From assembly GCA_950097015.1 (NCBI GenBank), contig CATNEN010000025.1:2097501-2161500 (forward strand): a DNA stretch of 64,000 nt, read 5' to 3'. Made by a program: the position numbers and the translations under genes. Source of the DNA: Macrostomum hystrix. Taxonomy: Eukaryota; Platyhelminthes; Macrostomidae. The notes under the pieces are model-generated. The model was not told the origin of the DNA and searched no databases. It worked only from the letters and a program-made list of their open reading frames with translations. This document shows positions 36,700-49,399 of this stretch, in pieces (within the stretch, counting starts at the first letter, position 1; every line of letters begins with the position of its first letter).

Positions 36700-38254
36700 T
36701 ACATTCTGCTTCATCCCTAAGTTTTCTTTCCTGATCTTCCTCCTAATTTCTCTCTGGCTTGCTTGTGGCTTGGCCTCTAGGCTGTTGCTATTTTTAGCCT
36801 ACATTATCACAGAGCTCTCTCGAGTTCCTTTCAGATTTCTTATACTACAGCAGATAGAGAAATTAAGTGATAAGCCATGTTACACAATAAAGTAATTAGA
36901 TAATAAAAGTGAAATTAGCACAATGAATCTAAAGCAAAGCTAGCCATAGAAGAGTTTTTACTTGATTGTTGAGCAAAGTGTACTTCCAAGTAGTTTTGAT
37001 CAAAACTGGGAGTATAGTTTCAACAAACCTTTTTGTGCAAGTGCTTCCTAAAATATTATGCATGTTTGCTTGTTATAAGGTTAGATTCTAAGATTTTTGT
37101 CTATAGGCTAATTTAATTTAATTTGTTGTATGACATAAAACATAATCTAGAATATTAAACTTTAGCAGCCATTAAGGTGAGATAGCTCTCTTACTCTCTA
37201 GGTAACATAGCAATTAAAAATAATCATTAAGTAAAGGGCTACATTTAGATAACACCACTAAGACAAACTAAAATAATATACAACTCACTATTTTAGTTCT
37301 TTCTTTAATCTGGTACAATGCAGTCCAAGACAACAAATACCTAATAGGTTAGCCTTTTACAATAAATGTAGCTATAGTTCATATTTCCAACTTTCATATT
37401 TCTAAACAGCCAAAAATAGTTATTTTTAGCTAATATATATATTATTCAAGATTGTCTTAGTCTCAGTTCAAAACTGTAATCAATCATTGAATTTAATTAT
37501 ACTTAGTACAAATAGAAAATAAATTTGCGAGTATAAACCTAGACCTTATGACAGATATTAAAATGATTTTGAGATATTAACAGTAAGACTACAAAGTCAT
37601 TTTGCTGCTAATTTTTTTACTAAAGGGGTACTTCCCCTGAACTTTGTGAGCACCTAAATGCTAACAGCAATGGGTAGTGACTAATTGGTTAACAGACTTA
37701 GCAAGATATCCTAGGGTTGAGCTATACCTAATATTTAGGCTAGATTGGTGAAATTGAAGAATTTGTGTCAATTTATCTATAGTGGCCATTTTACACCTGT
37801 TGTAGCCCTTGAAACTCCAGCAGTCTGTCTAGATAAAGGTGGGTGACCACCAAAGACAGAGATAATGCTAGTATATTTGGGTAACATGCTAAATAAACTT
37901 TAAAGGACTTAGCAAGGCTGCACTGAGGCGCAGTGCTAATTTGTCCCTGTATGAAATAGGCCTACACTAGTGCTGATAGGAAAAAATTGACCTTTTACAG
38001 AACTATTTAATATCTTGAGTATAAAGAGCAAGCAACTTAATTAGTGTTTTAGAAGATACATAAGAAAAAGTTGACCTATGCTCTTGAGTTTGTATATTTG
38101 CATTGCTTTTGCTTAGTTTTGTTGTTTTGTTAGCAAAAATTGTCAGGGGAATCTTCCCATTTGTAGTTTTACTGTTAACATTGCGATTATAGGCATGTAG
38201 ACATGGGTCACATGGTATGACTTGCAATTAAGCAGTTATTGAAAAATGAAAAAA
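36700..38254. other. AT-rich non-coding DNA
   Basis: Nothing supported. Several TAGGCCTA-type motifs occur here and elsewhere in the intergenic DNA. Confidence 0.45.
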
Positions 38255-38274
38255 ATGAGTAACTTATTTCAAAG
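38255..38274 (+). repeat. Duplicate of the start of the ankyrin gene's first exon
   Basis: ATGAGTAACTTATTTCAAAG is identical to 39710-39729, and the preceding A-rich bases also match. Here it is followed by GAAGC with no donor, so it is a dead copy. It ends about 20 bp before the inverted-repeat element at 38295. Confidence 0.8.
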
Positions 38275-38294
38275 GAAGCATGTTGCAAATCAGG

Positions 38295-38800
38295 TGATCC
38301 TTCTGTACCCCTTAAATTCAGGAAAGTAGTTTTTTTCAAAAGAAAACGATAGTAGAAGAAAGGTGGCACTTTTATCTTTTATTCTTAGCATAGCATTGTG
38401 CTAGGAATGCAAATCATTCAGCAGCATGTCCTTCCTGGAATGCAGATTTTGACTGACCAATAGGCAGCATACAATCAGCTGCCCAACCATGCCACTGTCA
38501 ACCATACCCTGCAGTTTGTGAACACTTCCAATCCTACAATGCATACCATAGCATTGAGAGTGACTGGAGAAATGTCAAAGCGAAGCTGTGTCAGAAGCAT
38601 GGCACATCGATCTGGCAACTTGTTTGACATCTTTAGGAGTTCATTTGGAAACATCATTTTGGTTTGGAAACCTGATCTACTGGATCCAGCATAACTATCT
38701 GTGCTAATACAATATAAAAGTGCCACCTTACTTCTATTATCATTTTCTTTCGAAAAAACGATATTCCTGAATTTACAGGGGGTATGGAAGTATTGCCACA
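38295..38800. mobile_element. Inverted-repeat element, about 505 bp
   Basis: Imperfect terminal inverted repeats of about 75-80 bp: left 38295-38375 and right 38715-38800 share AAATTCAGGAA, TAGAAG and AAGGTGGCACTTTTAT in inverse order. A 108-codon minus frame crosses the right half but shows no transposase signature. It is probably a non-autonomous foldback or MITE-type element. Confidence 0.65.
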
Positions 38801-39709
38801 AATTGTCCTATTGTGTATCTCTTAATTACTAATTATGAGCTAATAAGCAACTAGCTAAGCAGATACAATAGCTACCAATTGAGTGTTGATCTTGCTAGGC
38901 CTACACAGATATGTAGAGCCATGTTAAAAAGCTTAGAAATGTAAAAATAGGCCTAGGCCTAAATCAGAGGGCCTAGGCCCTACCCTAAAAAATAAGTGGG
39001 TTAGCTAGTATAGCAAGTCAGATTATTTTCTATAAGCGACCTTTATCTAGCGTTCTGAAATGCTAGCTATAGATAATAATATAAATAGAGGTAGAAATCA
39101 GGAAATCAGGCCGCAACAAAAATTATAAAAATAAAAGCCTCATGGCTCATGCTAAAAACCATTTGTAAATTATATTGTATCGATATTAATCAGTAACGTT
39201 TTCTTTAGATAGCTATTGCCACCTAGTGCATACTTAATAAACGGATAGCTACTTTGCCTGCCTATAAACACTTTATTTTATGCTTAATAATTCTTCTTGT
39301 GGTTTTAAAATTATCCTGGCAAGACATTTACAACAAACAATCAGAGAACTCCTTAACGATCGGAAATGATTACCGTAGCTAGGCCCTAGCGTGCAATAGA
39401 TGGAGTTAGGCTAATTTCAATTTTGCAATAGTGCTCACATGAAATCATTCTCGAAAAGAGAGAAGTAAACAGGATGTTTATTTGTTGATAGTTTTGTTGA
39501 GACCAAGATGTTAAAAAAAGAAACCGATTGTTTTTTGTTCTAATCTCACGATATGTTTTGGATTATACAAATTACCAAAGAAAATTTAATTTTTCTATTT
39601 ATTTATTGTCGCAGACTCTCGAATCCGATTACAGTCTTCGATCGTTTTCACTATTTCGCATTTAATTCTTGTCATTCTTTAAAGATTAAAGAGCGCGCAA
39701 AATGAAAAA
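38801..39709. other. Upstream region of the ankyrin gene
   Basis: AT-rich with no exon seen. The promoter of the following gene should lie here; no clear TATA box. Confidence 0.4.
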
Positions 39710-42700
39710 ATGAGTAACTTATTTCAAAGCTTCTCCAACAGGTAGGTTAGCTACTTGTATTATCATGTTAGAAGGCATTCCTAAACGCCTATGGTTAGCT
39801 ATTATTAGGTCTTTTTGCATTAGCCACAAAAATCTACTTGTTTTGTCTGCTATTCTTTAGAAGTTATTCAATATATTGGCTGAGTTTCTTATCTAAGTGA
39901 TTTTAATAGCTCTTTTTAGACAGTTATAAATATTTGACAGCTCTTCTTAAAGTGATACATTATAGTTATTTTTTCTACAAATTTAATACAGTTCTTGCCT
40001 TGCAAGCCCAAACTGTCTTTTACAGTTTAGCTATTGAATGTCTCAATTAATTTTGGCCATGTTTTGCTGTTAACCACAACACATCCAAAACCCTATTTTA
40101 CTTCATCTAAACTAGTTGAAGTCTCCTCAAGTGATAGCTAGCTACTTTAATTCTTAAGCTCCTTAAGCCTGGATGGAATTTAGAAATTTGCCTCACTAAG
40201 TTGTGTATATGACTATGATTTGTGACATGCTTTTGTATGGCTGATATTAGGCATATTGCACTGTAGCCTATTGTTTATGAGTGCGGAATTAAATATTTAA
40301 TTTAATTATACCTTATGAAAAATTAGACCACATATTTTGTTAATGTTGCTAAAGTAGCTAGACTACATTTTTATCAAAAAGGTTTTTTTTCTTGTATATC
40401 TAGCTTGTTATATTAATTCTAAATCATGATGGATCAGATTTAATAGCAACATAATCCAACACACTTAATACTAGAGTTACGATTTAATTAAAAGTTTTGA
40501 ACTTTTTAATAGTTCAAATGAAATAACTTTTAAGGGCTCTTACAAAACCATTCACAATAATTAGTTGTATTTTCTTGATCTAACTTGCTGCATTTCTTTT
40601 CTGAAAACCTACTTTGTTTCTACTATTACTAATAAGTAGTAACAATATGGTAAAATTTGCTCTTGACCTTTGTGCAGCTATTTCTCCTTTGTGCAGTTAT
40701 TTGTGCTGAAAGGACTCATTCGCTTTTTCTACTGTCAGTAGCTACTATTTTGCTGAAATAAAAAAAATTAATCAAGTTTGTGACATTATTATTGTTTTAC
40801 ATGTAGCTAGCCTGGTAATCATTTATTGTATACCATATATATACCATATAAAAATTTACATTTTACTATTTCTGTTTTTATTTGACAATTATCAACTTAA
40901 ATGTGTAACCAATTTGATTTAGTAACAAAATGTTGAGTTTTTCTGGTTTAATATCTGACTTTTTAGATCCGATATCACCTTGGAGATTGCCAAAGACAAC
41001 TTGTATCCAGACCAATCTGAAGCTTCAAGCAGAACTTCGTTGCCAGAAGGCTCCAGTCGAGATGGAAATTCGCGAAATTCCCATGATGATAAGCGGCCAG
41101 TCAAGAGAGACCTACTTTCTTTCATGTCTCGAAAGGTATTTAGAAGCTGTTATATCTATGCCTTAAAGAAACATCTTTGTGTATATAAGTTTGCAATAAA
41201 TGTAAATACAATAAAATGACTTCGCAAAAGATACAAAAATATAATTGATTTATATGCAACTGCCCATTTGTTCAAGCGCTATCGTTCGTAAATGTCTGAG
41301 GATTAGGGTGTTGTGGGGTTAGCAGAATCCAAAAATTTTTCGCATTGCTACATGCCTGTTATTTTTAGCTCCCGTCTTGCTGGTTTCGATTTATTATAGT
41401 TAGCAAACTGTGTATTACTAAGCCTTAAGTTTTGGTTACTTGAAATCCGATTCAAACTCAATTATCGGCTGTACAAAAGATATATTTATTATGCACAAAA
41501 AGTTTAGTGTTTATTCTTTAAGAACAAAACAGTTAATTGCGTCACAGATTATGATTTCTTGGTATTTATATATACCACTGTATGTAGCACTGAAATATTT
41601 TATTCGGTATTCCTTTTTAGTGTTCTGGACCCACTGACTCAGAAAATTCTGTCAGAAATAATGCCATCAGTCAGCAACAATTGGACGTAGCTCAGTCAGA
41701 GTTCCGTGATGAAGCAGGTACTCAGGATCAACAAGAGAGCGACGTTCGAATGGGATGCCACACAGAATCAATGCCATCCAATGCGTGCTTTGGTGAAGAT
41801 GTGATGACATTTTTGTCTGAGGAGTATGGAACTACTTTTCAATCACAGCTAGATCTAACTGCTGTTCTTACTACCACGCTAGCTCCTAAGCAGGTTAGCT
41901 TCCAATCTATTTCTCGAGCGAAGTCTTCAGCTATCCAGGTCTCTCAAACACTATTGGTGCCATCTATTCAAGCTGATGCGAGCAAAACAGAGCTGGAGAA
42001 GACCATTTTGCGAGACTGCTCTGGTTCTTCAACTATAGATTCACATATTGAAGGTAGCGACCTTTGCCCTGATGATTCTGAATCGAATCAGGAAGCATTT
42101 AATATTATCTCAGCGGTTGAAAACTTTACTACGGCAAGTGAGTTCGAACCAGCTGGTGACTGTGAGTTTTCTAAGAAACCAAAATTAGCATCAAAGCCGT
42201 CAAAGATTGAGTTCTCAGTGTCTCAATCTGCTTCAACGTACCATAAGTGGAAATCGTCGGTGAGTGTACCGGAAGAACTTGTACGTAAGCTGCCCAAGCC
42301 AGCTGTTCAGCCAAGGTTACCACCAGAACTAGCACAAAGTCACTCCGGTCCTCAAGTTTTAAAATCAAGTCTAAATATAGACTTCAAAAAGCAAGCAACA
42401 ACTAAAGCAGAACTTAGATTCAACTCTTTGGCTAGCGAGAAGCAATCAGCGGCGGCTTCAGCAGGTGTAACTAGCGCATCAACTACCGAAAAGCCACCCG
42501 TAAGGCTTGTTATTAAGACACTCTCTCGCGAATCAAAACCCCAAAGAGTTGTGATAATCTCTTGCTCAAGCTCAGTTCGTCGTGACACTGTTTATCATCC
42601 CAATGATGACAGCGACTCAGATTCCTGTGGCCAGAACCCAGCTGTGTATGGGGCTTCTCACACAACGCCTAGTGTGTCACTAGTTGTCCCTCAAGAGTCC

Positions 42701-45700
42701 TCGGAGAAAAATTCGGAGTCTGGACATGCTAATCAAAGTGGCAAAGAACAAAGCCGCTCACTTTGTTTTTGCGCAATTCAGCCAACCGTGTGTCTTTCAA
42801 AAATAGATTCTGTGAGCAGCTGTTCAGAAAAATGTAATAAGATTTTGCCGTTACGTTCTTTTGCGCAGTCGACTTATGAGTCGTTGCAGGGTTTGTTTTG
42901 CAGACTCTGTGAGTTCAAAGAAGAAACCGATGAATCGAGAAAGTCATTTAGTATCGAGTCACAATATTCCTCCGAGAAAGGAACAAGGCCAGTGCATGAT
43001 ACTCCGAATGAGTTAAAGCGACTATCAGATTCATCAGGCTACTGTGCATTTTCTAGGATCCCTGATAAGCGCGAGGCCAAAAATATCGCCGCCCTCTACC
43101 AAAGCTCACTACAGGCCCTTTCGAAGAACTCGACTAAGTTGAAGTCAGAACATTTAGTCGCTGAAACAAAGCACTTAAAGCTTCAAAGTCAGAGAGTAAA
43201 GCACACTGTACATAAGACACAACGCCCTTTTTCTACAGGGGCTGCTTCCTCTAATGCTGAAATGCTGACAGGGCAAAGATCCTTGGTTCACCACACTAAA
43301 AGTTTGAAAACCATTAGACGCCGAATCCGAGCTAAACGGCGGCTCGTTTTTCGCCGTCTACAAGCTGCTATTTCAAAGCAAGTCCGTCAGCTATCGGTAA
43401 ATTTAGAGGCTGCGAGACCTTATAATAAAGATGCTTATAAGCCGACAACACCGACGCTGCTTGACCCGCTTGTCGCTGCTTCTTTAAATTGGTCAACTCG
43501 GGAGCCAAGTGTAGACCATCTTGGTCGTTCTTCACTTCATGTTGCGATGGGTTCTACCGACGAAGCAACTCTTCAGTATGTTATCAATTTCTACAAGCAA
43601 AAGGATCATCTAGATTGCAAGGATAACGATGGCTTGACTCCGCTGTTTTTGGCATGCCGGAATGGAAATATCAGGGGTGCTTTCTTGCTGTTGGCCGCTG
43701 GTGCTTCAAACAGTATGGTTTGTCCTGTCAGTGGTAACACACCTCTTCATGAAGCCGTTTTGAAGGCGAATCTTCCTCTCGTCAAGTTGCTAGTTGATTT
43801 TGGTGCTGATATAACGACCGAAAATAAGCAGAATCGTCGAGCTATTGACTTATCTACTTCTGAAGAGATCTCGATGTTCCTAGCAAATGCTCTTGAAGCG
43901 TTCTCGTCTTGCATGCCTTCAAATATCCGTATAATTCATTCTGATAGAAAACTTCCAACAATTTACGTTCTTAGCTTTCCCGATCAACCAGTGACCTCTT
44001 GCGTAATAAAGTTTGAACTCTGCTGCTCACTCGGAGTGTCACCTGAGTATTTTGACGTTCACTATAGTGCGAAAATGAAAAGTCATGTCATGAAAAACTC
44101 TGAAATTATAAGCCGGATAGTAAATCCTCATTTAAAAGAAACATTTGAAGTCTCCACTAAATCGTCATCGACTACCACACTATTAGAGGTAAACGACTGC
44201 TTTTCTCAATTGTTCCGCGAGTACAACGCAACCGACGATAAGATCCCTTCTTATGTGGCCAAGCTTACTCCATCCAGTGATTTAACTCGAAATGAATCTT
44301 CATCTGACACAGAGCCAATGACTGATGACAGTCTGTCCGATGTGGATGAGTTTGAAATTCGTAAAGACGATGTTAAGCAGATTCACCGAAGCATTAAAAA
44401 GCTCTCTGTTCTAAAACAGCACAAAAAGAATAAAATGCAAAGCTTAAGTCATCACTCGTTCTGTAATGACGAATCTACCACTAACGCAGATCTTCTCTGT
44501 CATGATTTAGCTGGTTCTCCGATTAGAGTTAGTGAAGATCAAGGCTCGGATATGTGTTCGGCTGCAGAGAGCGGAAGTCCACCATGTGACATGAGGCATT
44601 TGTTTATTTCCACCTCATTGTCTGAAACTCAAGCTATGCGTATAAAGAGTGAGCCTACAAGTCAAGATGACGAAAGGACTAACCAGATTGGTCAGTCAAG
44701 CTATCTAAGCAATCATGCATTAGATGTGCAAGGTGTAGGGTCTGAACCGGATTACTTCAGGCGTGAGTCTCCAGGCGTATTTCATGGTCAGATATCTCCG
44801 CCAACTAACACAACAGAGTCCGAATGCCTTGCCCAAAATATCGAAAAAGGAGGGTCTCCAGTTGATATTAATTTAGACCTTGACAAAGCTGCACCACGAA
44901 GTATGCTATCGACTTACACTCCGTTTTCTCGGCGAAAAGCTAATCCTTTATCTGGAGTACTCAAGAAATCTGTCAATTTATCAACTGACGATACAGCACC
45001 AACAAGATCAGTGTCTGTTTTAATCAAAGATTTCAGTGTGAGTACTGAACCTCGTTCTATCAGATTTGTAGCAATGAACTCTTCGCGTGGTTTGGATAGC
45101 AGTGCTAGGTTCGCGTCACGCGTAGCTAAATCTGCTTCTCTTTCCGCGTGTGAGTCCAGACCCGCGCCTGTATCAGAAGCAGCTAGGAAAAGCACGTCCG
45201 CTGGTATAAATGTTTCCGGATCTGATTTGGATTCTTCACCTTCGGTGTTTAAGGTCAACGTGCTACCAAGGCGCTGCGACTCTAATTCAACTTTGCAGTT
45301 TAAGAGAGATGCTAGTCGTTCTCTTTTCTCGTCTACAAAAGTTTTTCGAGATAGCAAAATTTTGCCTCCGTCCGCTATGGTTAGAATTCTTGAACCTGCG
45401 TTGAATAGTCGTCAAGTGCCGCAGTCTGCCGCTAAAGTTTTCGTTGCGTCGTCTGCTACTGAGAGCGCTGGCACTATGTCTTCTCTCTCTTCATCAACTA
45501 TCACGCCCGCCTCTTTGGTTAAATGCAGTGATGAAGTTCATTTAGTAAACGACCTCAAAGGGCCAGGTAAGCATTCTTTGAAAGCATAGATAGCTTACTA
45601 TTATTTAGATTAATTTTTGACTTGTACAGTAACAAATTATGCCGAGAAACTGCAAATGCGTTTCAAATGTCCTTAAATTTAACATAAAATATGAAATAGA

Positions 45701-46010
45701 TTTTAAACTGCTGAAATATTTATCCAAATCTCAGATTGCCAATGTTTCTAATTGATACAGCTATTTTGTATTGAACTGTAGTAATAAACCATTTTAACTC
45801 TTAATAGTTATATTTTGCTGTAACGTATAAAAGACTCCAGTAACTTCTGTCTATGTGCATGTAAATAACTAATATATTTCAGGTTCCCGTTTATTTATCA
45901 GAGGCCAATTTAGACCCGTTCGAGTTGTGGTATCGCCGTCGAAACCTGAATCGCACTCTGGCACAACCTTTCCGGACCCAGCTGCACCGCCTATTGAACC
46001 GTTGGGTTAA
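39710..46010 (+). CDS. Large ankyrin-repeat protein, possibly BCOR-like
   Basis: Four exons join in phase: 39710-39741 (MSNLFQSFSN), 40967-41135, 41621-45566 and 45883-46010 (TAA), giving 1424 residues. Most of the protein is Ser-rich and disordered. Residues about 697-830 form ankyrin repeats (HLGRSSLHVAMGS, DNDGLTPLFLACRNGN, SGNTPLHEAVLKANLPLVKL). Directly after, about 837-935, a globular segment (IKFELCCSLGVSPEYFDVHY, then MKSHVMKNSEIISRIV and LLEVNDCFSQLFREY) resembles by pattern the PUFD domain that follows ankyrin repeats in BCOR and binds PCGF1 in Polycomb complex PRC1.1. If so, it is a nuclear co-repressor. Unlike BCOR, about 490 further residues follow. The ankyrin assignment is firm; the BCOR assignment is inference. 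Short basic patches (RRRIRAKRRLVFRRL) precede the repeats. Confidence 0.75.
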
Positions 46011-46050
46011 GCAAACTTAAAACCCTGTGCTTTATGTACCTTTATAAACA

Positions 46051-46056
46051 AATAAA
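46051..46056 (+). terminator. Polyadenylation signal AATAAA
   Basis: Canonical signal 41 bp after the stop of the ankyrin gene. Confidence 0.65.
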
Positions 46057-48810
46057 ACACTGTCTTTGCTGAAACTAAATGTTTCCCTTGTAGTAGTGGC
46101 TTCTCTGAAATCAGCTTAACTGAATTACTACTATAAAAAGTTTACGACTTTCACATGATTAGTCGTCAAACTTCACTGTTTAAGGTTTTTAGTCAACAAA
46201 TATGATTCGCTCTACAGCTAAAATATTTTTTACCTATTTAACTTAATTGAAGCCTTTCTTATGAAGTTAACTGTTTCATGTGTGATTTGATAAAAACAGT
46301 ACACATTACCCTCACCAATAAAAAGGGGTAGGTTACCCGTACATGAAAAGTATTTTGTGTCGAATATAATTGTAGAAAATTTTAGGGAACTCATACTTTT
46401 TCTTTCAAAACAACTCGAGCACTGAACAAACGCACTCTTGACATTTGATATTCAAACGTATTGCAACGCAATAGTTCAAACTACTATATATTAAGTTGTT
46501 GCACTACTTAGATTGAATAGGTATATCGGAAAGCACCAGATTTGCCACCGGTAGCATAGAAATCAAACTTGTTCTGGATCGATATGGCTTTGTATATTTT
46601 ATAACTGTTTTTGTCAGCTTCTGGCTGTTGATGCCACAAATTTATAAACGTTCTTTTGCTTTCGCGTTGCTTTCCGAGCACCTGCTCCCATTTTTTTGTA
46701 ATATTTCCTTCCGTTTCTTTGCGAAGGATAGTGTCCTCAGTTCAGATTGATTTTTTGTGTTTAAAAAGCCTTTGCAAACAAGGTGAACAGTACCCATATT
46801 CGATGTAACTTGTATCAAGAAAGGCTTAATCCGGCTAATATATCTATTATATGATGTCCCCTTCGCGACTAGCATAATGCTGGACGCTCACGCAACATCA
46901 TCTATGCAGTTACAAACAAAAAATTGGCGCTACTGTCTGGTGTTATACATGCTGTTTTCAACATGATTACTTTCTTGCATGCGCGAGTTCAGTAAGAACA
47001 GCATTAAACCTCCGTTTCATGTACAGCTTTCATAATAAGTAATGGGAGAAGTTTGCTCGTTCTTTCGCGCGAGGATTGTGTTCATTTACTCATATTTACC
47101 AATAACCGTCATTATGTGGGCCCTTTAAAGATAATTTGTCGTGTTTATTGCTTCCCTATATATAATATACTATTGCTCACACTAGCTATAATACTACGCC
47201 AAAATCAGTGTCTCTGTTACAAGCTTGCATTCAACTTCATAGATCTATCTATCTATCTTCACGCGTTCATTTCATTTCATCTTTGCTTTTTTCATATATA
47301 GATGCATCATGCATGATAATTTTAAAGTTGGGAAGCAAAGATCTTCTAATATACTATAAATGAAAATCTTGCTTGTAAGCTCCTAAAGTCGGGCAGTTTT
47401 GTTTAGCTTAATAAAATAATGACCAACTGGTGAAACAAAAAACTCAGTAAAACTTTTTTGCATACTCATTTAGTTTGCACTTCAGGACTCCTAACCAATT
47501 GGTATATATAATTTAGGGCTAAGTATTAACTGCAGCTCAGGACAGGGAGTTAAGGAGTTCTAATCGTGACCTAGGAAAACAATTGAAGATTTCTCTGAGA
47601 ACTAATGATAATTTAAAAGGCTGCACAGCTGCACCTTTTTTATGCTCCTTGGCCGGTACATGTGGCTTAACTTATTTTTTATATATACTATACGCTCTAT
47701 AAATCTTGATACAACAGTACGTGGTTGTTTAAGAAACTTTTATTAAACAGTTGAATAATTTTATTACAAATTCTGCCACAAAACAATGGCTGTCAATGTA
47801 AATTCAAGTAAATTATATTGTAATTGCCTTCGTTATTTTTTACGCAAGCTTGTGCAGTTTACATCACACAGTTTAAACGGCGTTTACTAATCATAACAAA
47901 ATATTTATATAATCTCGAAAATTGTTCGAAAAAACGACTGATCGTTTTAGCAAACTATTTAGATAAACATCCTAAGCGCTGAAGTGAAGATTTTTGTCAA
48001 TCAAAATAGTTTTTACATGTAAAATTAATGCTCTTTTGTATCGCTATTTAAATCAAATATTTAATCATTAGAAATCAATTTTATTTTTTAACTACATAAT
48101 TTGCAAATGTTCGTACTCGTATTCGGAGTAAAAATACCAGTTAATATGATCACAAATTTTACTTTGAGTTTTCCTACAATTTTCTATTTAACACTACTGT
48201 AATTTGTTTTGCAACTAGACAGCAGCACTTTGGTATGTTAGTATAAGTCTATAAGTTACTTAGTAAGTTAAGATACTAGCTGGTGCCTGGCTAGCTGCCA
48301 GTGTAATTTTCGCGAAAGTTACATGGTCAAAGTTTACGTGGCTATCTTATAGAATCCACACTATTTTGTGTTCACACTTTATATATTATATGAAACATCA
48401 CTCATTAGATTTGTTAGCTGTTTCACTAGCCTTTAAGTTTTTGGCTGAAGAAATATATGGCCAAGGGTACTAGAGCTTTTATTTTTTACTAAATTTAAAT
48501 TTCTTAAAGGTACAATAAGTAAAAAATGCCTACTCTTATTTATAGAGTAGATATGGCATTCTAAACTTACACTTTCAGCTCTATCTTTATAGTTGTATTG
48601 TATGTTACACAAGCTATCTACAAACTGTGACCACCTCAGCACTATGGAGTTAGATGGTCACCTCAGGAAATTTCTGCACTAATGCTTTATTTTGTGAGCT
48701 TTTCAATGAAATTGCACTTTTTTTCAGCCATAAATATGTTTTGGCCATTAATGCTTTGCTGAAATAAATTTTGTTGCAATCATCAACAGTTGCAATCAGT
48801 CCTATGCTGA
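46057..48810. other. AT-rich intergenic DNA
   Basis: No gene supported. Short TCTA microsatellite near 47243. Small open frames at 46642-46875 (-) and 47053-47301 (+) lack coding character. Confidence 0.5.
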
Positions 48811-49008
48811 TAGTATACTAAAGCCAAGCTAAAAGCCAAACCCAAGTTTGATTCTTGATTGCTATAGAAATAAAATATAGTATACTAAAGCCGAGCTAAA
48901 AGCTAAAGCCAAGTTTGATTCTTGATTGCTATAGAAATAAAATATAGTATACTAAAGCCGAGCTAAAAGCTAAAGCCAAGTTTGATTCTTGATTGCTATA
49001 GAAATAAA
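48811..49008. repeat. 67-bp tandem repeat, three units
   Basis: Units start at 48811, 48878 and 48945 with TAGTATACTAAAGCC and end with GCTATAGAAATAAAA. Units 2 and 3 are nearly identical; unit 1 differs by a few bases. Confidence 0.95.
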
Positions 49009-49083
49009 AGAGCAATTGTGTAAATTCAAGACCAGTTCAATTCAATGCAACAAGCCGTATGCATAGCATAGGCTAAGCTCTAA

Positions 49084-49372
49084 AAGGCCAAAGAGGAGGA
49101 ACAAAAGGGGCAAAAGAATCTGGAAGCAGTTCAGGCAGAGTTGCAAAATATTGACAAGGCACATAGGAATGCTCATGAAATTCTTGTTGGCAAAATCTTT
49201 GGCAATAAAACATAGCTTTGAAAGCAAATTAGTTCTGGCAAGTCTGCTGATGATGACATGCCTTTCCAAGAAGCACAAGTTGCTAAATTACCCTAATGGA
49301 GCAAATTTAAAAAAGCTGCTAGGCGCTCAGGTGCGCAATTGGTTTTCAAGAAAAATAATGTAAATGCGCAAT
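49084..49372 (+). pseudogene. Coiled-coil coding relic with stops
   Basis: The frame from AAG 49084 reads as a plausible helical protein (EEEQKGQKNLEAVQAELQNI, then AHRNAHEILVGKIFG). It is interrupted by TAG 49213, TGA 49219 and TAA 49294, yet still reads sensibly after each (SADDDMPFQEAQVAKL, WSKFKKAARRSG). This suggests a decayed gene or retrocopy. The source is unknown. Confidence 0.4.
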
Positions 49373-49399
49373 TGCTATATATCTTCAATATTGTATCTT

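Noticed and set aside
38475-38801. 108-codon minus-strand frame as a transposase
   Set aside because: No catalytic motif, and it overlaps the element's inverted end.
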